Source: UBA1162 sp049513695 (GTDB lineage Bacteria > Chloroflexota > Dehalococcoidia > GIF9 > UBA5629). Taken from it: a stretch of DNA of 12,387 nt. A program made the translations under genes and the position numbers. The stretch lies in NCBI GenBank assembly GCA_049513695.1, contig JBEKVW010000063.1, positions 1-12,387 on the forward strand. Reading direction: 5' to 3'. The notes beneath the pieces are model-generated. The model was not told the DNA's origin. It worked only from the letters and a program-made list of their open reading frames with translations, and made no database searches. Shown one piece after another: positions 6,768 to 12,387 of this stretch. Numbering within the stretch: position 1 is the first letter of the stretch; each line of letters starts with the position of its first letter.

Positions 6768-7006
6768 CAGGTGGCTATCAAAATCAACTTATATTTACGG
6801 GGTTTAATTATATATTTTTCCGCCCAAAAAGTATTATAATAGCTCGATTCAAATGCGCGCAGCTACCGGGTAGCTCGCCACCGGCCAGTTTACTATACCG
6901 CTGGTCATGCTGGTGGTATTGATGTTGATATCCTTCACCATAGCTATCTGGATCAAGGATACCCATCCGGGAGCTGCCGCCGCCTAAATAGGGAACCAGG
7001 CCTTTT
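6768..7006. other. Intergenic region with AT-rich promoter-like DNA and a small hairpin
   Basis: No conventional gene. The part nearest pit is AT-rich, with TATAAT on the minus strand at 6807-6812 (a candidate pit promoter element) and on the plus strand at 6835-6840. A perfect inverted repeat AGCTAC-CGG-GTAGCT occupies 6861-6875. The rest carries the very short hydrophobic frame listed separately. Confidence 0.5.
6907..6987 (+). CDS. Possible tiny membrane peptide or gene remnant
   Basis: ATG at 6907 opens 26 codons ending in TAA at 6985. The peptide begins MLVVLMLISFTIAIWIKDTH, a single hydrophobic span followed by a charged tail, which looks like real membrane protein sequence. There is no ribosome binding site. 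The same frame is open upstream to a TAG at 6871-6873, and beyond that TAG lies an in-frame ATG at 6853, twelve bases after a plus-strand TATAAT. It could be the eroded end of a larger gene, a small membrane protein with an amber codon, or chance. Confidence 0.2.
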   Translation: MLVVLMLISFTIAIWIKDTHPGAAAA

Positions 7007-7486
7007 TTACGGCTGGAGCTGTTTTTTAGACATGTTGACCAGCAGGCATCCGATGATGCCCAGGGCCACTGCCACTATCAGCATGAAGCCGCCCATGGCC
7101 TCGGCAATGGTGGTCACGCCCAGTCCCAGCACGCCCATATAGAGATAGTTTTCGAGGTTGACGGCCTGGGCGTATTTAAGGTCGGTGGGGTTGGTGGGGT
7201 CGAATTTGCCGGCGCCTAGCAGTGCGCCATAAGAAGATGCAATAAGACGCCGGTGCCCGCGGATGGTGTCTGCCGCTATTTGCGCGGTCTCAGCGTCATC
7301 GATCAGGCGACCGGCTTTAGGCCCCGTGATGCCGAGGTCCCCCAGCTTTACATTCTCCTCTCTCATAGAGTTCTCGATGAACATTTGCTTGCTGAAACCC
7401 TCGAATAAGAACGCCGTGCTCATGGCCAGGGCGGCCACGGCCAGCAAGATCACTATAATGCCGGATACCTTCAATTTCCCGCTCAT
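7007..7486 (-). CDS. Small membrane protein with extracytoplasmic loop, unknown function
   Basis: 159 residues: an N-terminal membrane segment (about 7-28), a polar domain of roughly 85 residues (about 30-113), then one or two membrane segments (about 115-150) and a short basic tail. The layout and the AxxxxxHR...GxLL...YLYMGVLGLGVT pattern recall a family of short actinobacterial and Chloroflexota membrane proteins often mislabelled as aromatic ring-opening dioxygenase LigA. I see no dioxygenase features and assign no activity. The start is firm: AGGAGG at 7493-7498 lies 6 bases before the ATG, and TATAAT occurs at 7505-7510. It is divergent from the serpin gene. Confidence 0.75.
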   Translation of the reverse strand: MSGKLKVSGIIVILLAVAALAMSTAFLFEGFSKQMFIENSMREENVKLGDLGITGPKAGRLIDDAETAQIAADTIRGHRRLIASSYGALLGAGKFDPTNPTDLKYAQAVNLENYLYMGVLGLGVTTIAEAMGGFMLIVAVALGIIGCLLVNMSKKQLQP

Positions 7487-7630
7487 TTCATGCCTCCTGA
7501 TTTAATTATAGTGAGCGCATGGAGTAAAGGATAAATAGCAAATGAAACTATTGAGATGCCCGTCAACGAAGGTGTAAGATAGATTGATGGCGAGGAGAGA
7601 AAGGCGGTGGTTATTAGAGCGGCTAAACCT

Positions 7631-7659
7631 TTGATTTACACATCCGTTATCTATATAGT
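7631..7659 (+). promoter_or_regulatory. Probable sigma-70-type promoter of the serpin gene
   Basis: TTGATT at 7631-7636 and TATAGT at 7654-7659 are separated by 17 bases, predicting a transcript start near 7666, shortly before the ribosome binding site. This argues against the upstream in-frame GTG start near 7607, which would precede the transcript. Confidence 0.55.
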
Positions 7660-7684
7660 TAATGAAGCTCACAGGAGAGGGGTT

Positions 7685-8968
7685 ATGAAAATGAAATTGC
7701 TTTCTGTGTTAGGCCTGTGCATTATCTCGCTGGGAGTGCTGCCCGCATGCCAGCCCCCCGTTGCATCCGGTGATGTAGCGACATCCGACAAGCCGAGGGA
7801 GACCGTGTCAACGGTGAATCAGGCCGACCTTTCAGCTCTGGTAGACGGCAATAATAAATTCGCCGTCGGGCTTTACCAGGTGTTAAAGAGCGGCGAAGGC
7901 AACCTTTTCTACTCTCCCTACAGCATCTCCATGGCGCTGGCCATGACCTATGCCGGCGCAAAGGGGACCACGGCGCAGCAGATGGCGGATACGCTGCATT
8001 TCATCCTGCCTCAGGACAGTCTGCATACCACTTTCGATGGCCTCGACCAGCAGTTGGCCAGCCGGGGACAGGGCGCCAAAGATAAGGAAGGGAAAAGCTT
8101 CAAGCTCAACATAGTCAACGCCCTCTGGGGTCAGAAGGGTTACCAGTTCCTCTCTCAGTACCTCGACCTCCTGGCGCAGAACTACGGGGCCGGCATGAGG
8201 CTGCTGGACTTCCGCAATGCGCCGGACGCCTCCCGCCTGACCATCAATAAATGGGTGGCCGACCAGACCAAGGACAAAATCCAGGACTTGATACCTGCCG
8301 GCGCCATCGACACTTTAACCAGGCTGGTGCTTACCAACGCCATCTATTTCAACGCGGCCTGGGCCAGTCCTTTCGAAAAGGGCGCCACGCAGGATGGCAA
8401 ATTCTATCTTAACGACGGCAGCAGCGTGACCATGCCCATGATGAGCCAGACGGAGAGCCTGGGATACGGGGAAGGCAGCGGATACAGAGTGGTCGAATTG
8501 CCTTACGATGGGCACGAGCTATCGATGGTGATCTTACTTCCCGACAGCGGCACCTTCACCCAGTTTGAAAACGCGCTGACCGCCGACAAATACAACGGCA
8601 TTTTGCAGGGTCTATCCAATAAACAGGTTGCGCTTACCATGCCGCGCTTCAAATTCGATTCATCGTTCAGCCTGAATCAGGCACTGTCGGCCATGGGGAT
8701 GCCGCTGGCCTTCACCGACCAGGCCGATTTCTCGGGCATGACCGGAAATCGCGATCTTTCCATCTCTGATGTTATCCACAAGGCCTTCGTCTCGGTCGAC
8801 GAGTCGGGCACCGAGGCAGCCGCCGCCACCGCTGTGATAATGCGCACCACCTCCATGCCCCTTTCGCCCACCGAGGTCAAAGTCGACCATCCCTTTATTT
8901 TCGTCATCCGCGATATCCAGACGGGGACGGTGCTGTTCATAGGAAGGGTGCTTAATCCAACAGCATAA
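7685..8968 (+). CDS. Serpin-family protease inhibitor, predicted lipoprotein
   Basis: 427 residues from ATG 7685, preceded by AGGAGAGG 4-5 bases upstream. The N-terminus MKMKLLSVLGLCIISLGVLP followed by AC is a lipoprotein signal with the lipidated Cys at position 22, then a short linker and a complete serpin fold of usual size. Landmarks: FYSPYSISMALAMTYAGAKG, TNAIYFNAAWASPF and the C-terminal DHPFIFVIRD...GTVLFIGRVLNP. The reactive-loop hinge GTEAAAATA (375-383) has small residues from P12 to P9, as in inhibitory serpins. Counting from Gly375 as P15 puts the scissile bond at Thr389-Ser390, with Arg387 at P3. Serpins trap serine or sometimes cysteine proteases; this one is probably surface-anchored against extracellular proteases. 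The target protease cannot be deduced. Confidence 0.96.
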   Translation: MKMKLLSVLGLCIISLGVLPACQPPVASGDVATSDKPRETVSTVNQADLSALVDGNNKFAVGLYQVLKSGEGNLFYSPYSISMALAMTYAGAKGTTAQQMADTLHFILPQDSLHTTFDGLDQQLASRGQGAKDKEGKSFKLNIVNALWGQKGYQFLSQYLDLLAQNYGAGMRLLDFRNAPDASRLTINKWVADQTKDKIQDLIPAGAIDTLTRLVLTNAIYFNAAWASPFEKGATQDGKFYLNDGSSVTMPMMSQTESLGYGEGSGYRVVELPYDGHELSMVILLPDSGTFTQFENALTADKYNGILQGLSNKQVALTMPRFKFDSSFSLNQALSAMGMPLAFTDQADFSGMTGNRDLSISDVIHKAFVSVDESGTEAAAATAVIMRTTSMPLSPTEVKVDHPFIFVIRDIQTGTVLFIGRVLNPTA

Positions 8969-8971
8969 ATA

Positions 8972-9069
8972 TTTAAATTCTAAATATTAAACTCCAAGCT
9001 CTAAACAAATTCAAAGCCCAAACCCTGGCTATGTGAATTTTAAAATTTTGAGTTTATTTAGTATTTAAA
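8972..9069. repeat. AT-rich imperfect palindromic element
   Basis: The arms 8972-8994 and 9050-9069 are inverted copies: the reverse complement of the right arm matches the left at 19 of 20 positions with one 3-base gap. Complementarity continues imperfectly inward (AATTTTAAAATT near 9036-9047, CAAATTC on the other side), giving a long degenerate hairpin of about 98 bases. The composition (CTAAA and AAACTC words) differs sharply from the GC-rich coding DNA. It may be a small interspersed repeat or a terminator-like structure behind the serpin gene. Confidence 0.55.
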
Positions 9070-9128
9070 GTTGGTAAGTATCCCCTCATACCACGTTCCA
9101 CCTATACAAGATGTGGTAAAATAGTAGC

Positions 9129-10049
9129 ATGCGTAGTAAAGGCCAAGTTGCTCTTGCCCTTATATTCCCCACTATCCTTGCCATTGTCGCTATTGCAGTC
9201 AGTATTGCCCCTATGCAATCCGACACTATCGAAATACTGGGGTGCAAGATGACCAGAGCAGTATTGGCTGATGGGCTTTTCATATTAGCCGGTGCAATTT
9301 TTATTGGCGCACTTGTGTGGCTATTTTGGGTATATATAAATAAGCCATTCCTATTTATTTGGAATAAATTGAAGTTGATCCCAAGATTAAGATTAACTAT
9401 CGCTCCACGAGAAGCTCAACTTAGTACTTCAGTTGGCTTAAAACCTGTTGTCACTTATAACTTGCAGAAGGCCATTCCACAAGACAACGTTATAGAATTC
9501 TATCATACAAGAGATGAAATGATTGCCAAGCGAGGTACATTGCCAACCGAATTACAAGATATGAAGAAGGTTTGGGCTTCATGGTGGACAGCCATTAGTC
9601 CTACGTCGATGAGAATATTTGATCCAAATACCGTAAAAAGACAACCATCTGTAAATCGGATGATACTTTTTCATCCATGTGGGAAATATATAAAAGCTCA
9701 TACTGCAATAGATGCAAGAGATGAGACAGTCTTAACTAATCAAATCGAGGCAAGCCGTATAGAGGCCCAATCGGTAGGCGTGGAAGTAAGATTCTTTGAT
9801 GGCTTTATAGAAGGCATGATTATAGCTGATCCAATTTCTGCCGATGAGGATCAGTTCTCAGATGAATCTTGGATACGTGTCGAAACAGCTGTTCCTTACA
9901 GAAATAATAAGGACTGCTGTAATTTTGTTATATACAAAAAGCAAGATCATGATTTATTTGACGCATTATTAGAACACTACAAACTCTTATGGGGGAAGAG
10001 TGTATCTAACCCTAACAATATAGGTGGCTTAGATGAGGAAAGTAGTTAA
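9129..10049 (+). CDS. Two-TM protein with C-terminal soluble domain, unknown function
   Basis: 306 residues, not assignable to a named family. Two hydrophobic segments (about 7-27 and 45-70) are followed by a basic stretch and a soluble domain of some 215 residues, predicted cytoplasmic if the N-terminus is inside. Noticeable strings are ELQDMKKVWASWWTA (141-155), VNRMILFHPCGKYIKA (175-190) and GVEVRFFDGF (217-226), an alternating beta/alpha pattern ending in ALLEHYKLLW. Base composition is much more AT-rich than the flanking genes, suggesting acquisition. TAAAAT at 9117-9122 lies only 6 bases before the ATG and no Shine-Dalgarno is visible, consistent with a leaderless message. Its last 17 bases overlap the next frame. 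Membrane-plus-soluble layout in an acquired two-gene unit would suit a defence effector, but nothing proves that. Confidence 0.7.
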   Translation: MRSKGQVALALIFPTILAIVAIAVSIAPMQSDTIEILGCKMTRAVLADGLFILAGAIFIGALVWLFWVYINKPFLFIWNKLKLIPRLRLTIAPREAQLSTSVGLKPVVTYNLQKAIPQDNVIEFYHTRDEMIAKRGTLPTELQDMKKVWASWWTAISPTSMRIFDPNTVKRQPSVNRMILFHPCGKYIKAHTAIDARDETVLTNQIEASRIEAQSVGVEVRFFDGFIEGMIIADPISADEDQFSDESWIRVETAVPYRNNKDCCNFVIYKKQDHDLFDALLEHYKLLWGKSVSNPNNIGGLDEESS

Positions 10050-10218
10050 ACGAGATATTACGCGAGATCAATTCCACGCCTTAGTTAAGAAGGCGGCTCA
10101 ATCTGTCGAGCCTAGCGAATCTGATTTAGAACAGTCTGGAACATTGGAGCAGAATCAAGACGATGGTTGTAGCGAAATTGATATTCATTCAGATATGACT
10201 GAAGATACTTCGGACTAA
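10033..10218 (+). pseudogene. Short gene overlapping the two-TM gene, probably truncated by the IS
   Basis: ATG at 10033 overlaps the end of the preceding gene by 17 bases, typical of translational coupling. The N-terminal 25 or so residues (MRKVVKRDITRDQFHALVKK) look like a genuine small basic protein. From about 10112 onward the frame runs antisense to the end of the transposase gene, and the predicted tail is low-complexity acidic sequence. The simplest reading is that an insertion sequence landed in this gene near 10100 and the remaining codons are read-through into the element. Function is unknown; as partner of the two-TM gene it may have belonged to the same system. Confidence 0.5.
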
Positions 10219-10986
10219 CAGCATGATAAACACCGCCTATTCCACGCTTTACAAGGCTCCAGAAGCCCTCGATGGTGTTAGTATGGGCATTCCCAACCAC
10301 ATACTCGCCAAGGGCATGATTACAACGCACATGACCGAATCCGGCATCTTCAAGGGTGTTGTAAACAGAATATTCGTCTGTAAAGATGAGTGTTTTGCGC
10401 TCGACGTTATTAGTGATAAGGGGCATTACTGTGGAACGTTTGACGTTGGCAACCGCTTTAACACTAACCTTGCCGTTGCGTTGTGCAATACCTATCACAG
10501 GGACTTTGTGAGAACCTTCGGCTGGCCGACCCTGGTTATCACACCACGCCTTTTGCCGCCGGTGTAAGTTTCATCAATTTCCACTTCATTCTTGAACATA
10601 CCCTCGTTTTCATCAAGAAGTGTGCGGATTTGTTTGAACATGCGCCATGCTGTCTTATAGGTTACGCCCGTCCTGCGTTGAAGCTCTTTACCAGAGTGAC
10701 CACTTCGGGTAGTTGCCATCCAGAACATCGCCTCGAACCAAGTCCTAAGAGGAGTAGCGGACTTGTGGAAGATAGTCCCAGCGGTCGGGTAAATCTCATG
10801 CCCACAGAGATCGCACTTATAGCAAGGCCGTTTGGCTATCTTGTAGTGCTTTGTAATCTTCTTGCACGTCGGGCACTCGATGCCATCTGGAAAGCGATAG
10901 TTCTTGAGCCACTCAAGGCAAGCATCGTTATCTGGGAACTCTTGGTCAAAGTGTTTCATCGTGTATTTGGCTTGTTTTGTATTCAT
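10112..10986 (-). pseudogene. IS1595-family transposase, frameshifted
   Basis: The first part starts at ATG 10986 (MNTKQAKYTMKHFDQEFPD; GAGGGT just upstream) and contains a zinc ribbon CPTCKK...CYKCDLCGHE, then a helical region and EIDETYTGGK with the first catalytic Asp. This frame hits TGA at 10495. The continuation lies in another frame: a read of DNQGRPAEGSHKVPVIGIAQ continues into IFTDEYSVYNTL (second Asp) and HTNTIEGFWSLVKRGIGGVY (third catalytic site of the IS1595 group), ending FRYNHR...QIR at 10112. The crossover lies about 10495-10570, most likely near 10535-10556, a one-base change. No slippery heptamer of the A-AAA-AAG kind is evident, so this is more likely decay than programmed frameshifting. 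A sequencing error is also possible. Confidence 0.88.
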
Positions 10987-11006
10987 TTTTCTACCCTCTT
11001 GAACGT

Positions 11007-11035
11007 AGTATACCATATAAAACACGTGGTGTCAA
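11007..11035 (-). promoter_or_regulatory. Strong promoter of the IS1595 transposase
   Basis: On the minus strand TTGACA (11030-11035) and TATACT (11007-11012) are separated by exactly 17 bases, close to the sigma-70 consensus. The predicted start near 11000 leaves a short leader before ATG 10986. Confidence 0.75.
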
Positions 11036-11049
11036 GGGATAGTTACCTT

Positions 11050-11070
11050 AAAGTTTAGGGTTTAGAGTTT
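11050..11070. repeat. Short AT-rich repeat fragment beside the IS
   Basis: On the minus strand this reads AAACTCTAAACCCTAAACTT, the same AAACTC/TCTAAAC word pattern as the palindromic element at 8972-9069. It sits at the other edge of the AT-rich segment, just outside the transposase promoter. The relationship rests on shared words, not a long alignment. Confidence 0.3.
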
Positions 11071-11120
11071 CCTCTCGCAGGTTGTAGTTTTCCCGGAGGG
11101 ACTAAAGGTTCCTCCTCACC

Positions 11121-11193
11121 GCATCCGATTATTTCCAAATGGCCTTTCATCATATACAATTGGGTTGATACGGTTGGTCAGTGCATCCGATTA
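11121..11193 (+). repeat. Direct repeat GCATCCGATTA upstream of the G3P dehydrogenase gene
   Basis: The 11-base word occurs at 11121-11131 and 11183-11193, 62 bases apart, close to six helical turns. They flank a candidate promoter (TTTCCA 11132-11137, 17 bases, TACAAT 11155-11160). Paired sites like this could be regulator binding sites. Confidence 0.35.
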
Positions 11194-11196
11194 AAC

Positions 11197-11213
11197 AACC
11201 GGCTAAGCCGGTT
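11197..11213 (+). promoter_or_regulatory. Perfect inverted repeat next to the glpD ribosome binding site
   Basis: AACCGGC-TAA-GCCGGTT is a 7-bp perfect inverted repeat ending two bases before the AAAGGAG (11215-11221). Flanking TTAAA/TTTAA adds partial symmetry. It could be an operator or an RNA hairpin influencing ribosome access; no U-tract follows, so it is not a terminator. Confidence 0.45.
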
Positions 11214-11226
11214 TAAAGGAGATATC

Positions 11227-12387
11227 ATGTGGCAAAAAGGATGGCGCGAGAAGGTCTGGTCGGGGATCGATCAAGAGTGGGACTTAATCATCATAGGCGG
11301 AGGCATAACCGGGGCCGGGATTTTGCGCCATGCTACGGCACAGGGGCTGAGGGCACTGCTGGTAGAAGCCGGTGACTTCTCCTCCGGAACATCCAGCCGT
11401 TCGTCCAAACTGATCCACGGCGGTCTGCGCTACATCCTCAACAAGCAGTACAAGGTCACGCAGGAATCGGTCAGGGAGAGGGAGCGCCTGATGAAAGAGG
11501 CCCCGCATCTGGTCACCAAGCTGGGCTTTTTCTTCCCCAACTATGTGCGCTACCATACCAGGACTTTCCAGGTGGGCGAAATTATAGCCATTTACGACCT
11601 GCTGGCACCCAAGTGGGACCACCGCAAGTTCAGTAGGAACAGGATGATTGAAGAATGCCCCGATATAAATAAGGAGGGCTTGCTGGGTGGCTACCTGTAT
11701 TACGATGCCGCCATGGATGACTCTCGCATCGTAATCCGCGTCTTGAGGGAAGCTGTGAGGGATGGAGGCACCGCTATCAATTATGCCAGGGTTCAAAGCC
11801 TGCTGCGTGATAACAATCAGAAGGTCTGCGGAGTCGTGCTGAAGGACATGTCCTCGCCTGAAGGCAAGACACAGGAAATCAAGGCTAAAGTGGTGGTGAA
11901 TGCCGCCGGGCCATGGGTTGACCAGATACGTATGCAGATTGCCGGGACGCCGCGTCTGCGACGCGTGAGGGGAAGCCACCTGATACTGCCGCGCACCAGG
12001 CTACCGCTGGACAGGGCCATTACGCTGGTGCATCCCCGCGATAGCCGCGCCGTCTTCGTAATCCCCTGGGAAGGAACGACCATCCTGGGAACGACCGAAG
12101 TCGACCAGGACCCGGCTCTGGATATGAAATACGGCGAGCCTTTCTGCAGCAAGGAGGAGACGGCCTACATGCTGGAAGCTGCCACCTACCTCTTCCCCGG
12201 CCTTAATATCACTGCTGCGGATATTATTTCCTCTTTCGCCGGCCTGCGCCCCATCGTGAGCGGCGGCGCTGACTCGGCTTCCAAGGAGTCGCGGGCGCAC
12301 TCAATGTGGGAAGAGGACGGCATGATAACCATAACTGGCGGGAAATATACCACCTTCCGCATCATGGCGCGCCAGACCCTGGCGGCC
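11227..12387 (+). CDS. glpD: FAD-dependent glycerol-3-phosphate dehydrogenase (C-terminus beyond window)
   Basis: Oxidises sn-glycerol 3-phosphate to dihydroxyacetone phosphate and passes electrons to the quinone pool at the membrane. The frame starts at ATG 11227, five bases after AAAGGAG, and stays open for 387 codons to the window edge; complete family members exceed 500 residues. Motifs: IIIGGGITGAG (21-31, FAD dinucleotide fold), LVEAGDFSSGTSSRSSKLIH then GGLRYI, the FAD/active-site signature of GlpD/GlpA, VVNAAGPWVD midway, and TGGKYTTFR near the edge. Whether it is the aerobic GlpD or the GlpA subunit of an anaerobic complex depends on the unseen C-terminus and downstream genes. No neighbour on the left is functionally related. 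Confidence 0.93.
   Translation, partial: MWQKGWREKVWSGIDQEWDLIIIGGGITGAGILRHATAQGLRALLVEAGDFSSGTSSRSSKLIHGGLRYILNKQYKVTQESVRERERLMKEAPHLVTKLGFFFPNYVRYHTRTFQVGEIIAIYDLLAPKWDHRKFSRNRMIEECPDINKEGLLGGYLYYDAAMDDSRIVIRVLREAVRDGGTAINYARVQSLLRDNNQKVCGVVLKDMSSPEGKTQEIKAKVVVNAAGPWVDQIRMQIAGTPRLRRVRGSHLILPRTRLPLDRAITLVHPRDSRAVFVIPWEGTTILGTTEVDQDPALDMKYGEPFCSKEETAYMLEAATYLFPGLNITAADIISSFAGLRPIVSGGADSASKESRAHSMWEEDGMITITGGKYTTFRIMARQTLAA

Larger units (their letters stand above)
10112..11040 (-). mobile_element. IS1595-family insertion sequence, inactive copy
   Basis: A single-transposase element on the minus strand with its own promoter. The coding part is recognisable over its full extent but frameshifted. 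I could not find matching terminal inverted repeats between 10040-10115 and 11025-11060, so the ends given are approximate: the transposase stop on one side and just beyond the promoter on the other. Its GC content is lower than that of the surrounding housekeeping genes. Confidence 0.75.

Noticed and set aside
7607..7684. Upstream GTG start adding 26 residues to the serpin
   Set aside because: The extension would place the lipoprotein signal internally, and the likely promoter at 7631-7659 lies downstream of that start.
10223..11058. Plus-strand open frames opposite the transposase
   Set aside because: They are antisense to conserved zinc-ribbon and DDE-type motifs and show no family features.
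10040..11060. Terminal inverted repeats of the IS
   Set aside because: Compared both ends by eye and found no convincing match, so none is reported.
1..12387. CRISPR arrays, tRNA or rRNA genes
   Set aside because: No regularly spaced repeats, cloverleaf-like segments with a T-loop GTTCRA, or conserved rRNA strings were seen.

Overview
The window reads as ordinary bacterial chromosome with strong AGGAGG-type ribosome binding sites and moderately high GC. One AT-rich patch (about 8970-11070) looks acquired. The gene order aroF-aroB-aroD, the type I beta DAHP synthase, the C_GCAxxG redox protein and the PiT transporter would fit an anaerobic Chloroflexota (Dehalococcoidia-like) genome. That placement is inference from gene content; no rRNA or marker gene is present to settle it.

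Left part, minus strand (1-2860): the first genes of a shikimate operon, aroF (DAHP synthase), aroB (dehydroquinate synthase) and aroD (dehydroquinate dehydratase, cut by the window edge). About 90 bp upstream of aroF is a short open frame whose peptide contains the run FYAYYWFF. It is followed by a 13-bp GC-rich terminator hairpin with a U-tract, and a 12-nt segment inside the leader frame can pair with the terminator's 5' arm and loop. This is a complete candidate for ribosome-mediated transcription attenuation sensing aromatic amino acids, and is the most interesting item in the window.

Middle (2900-8970): a C_GCAxxG_C_C redox protein and a DinB-like protein (minus); a divergent CaCA-type cation exchanger (plus); a protein of unknown function built from two copies of one module, downstream of a PiT phosphate transporter (minus); a small membrane protein with a periplasmic loop (minus); and a secreted lipoprotein serpin (plus), divergent from it.

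Right part (8970-12387): an AT-rich imperfect palindrome follows the serpin. Then come an AT-rich two-gene unit (a two-TM protein of unknown function and a short overlapping frame) and a frameshifted IS1595-family transposase on the minus strand whose 3' end overlaps and probably truncates the short frame. Finally, on the plus strand, a glycerol-3-phosphate dehydrogenase gene (glpD/glpA-like, cut by the window edge) has a perfect hairpin next to its ribosome binding site.
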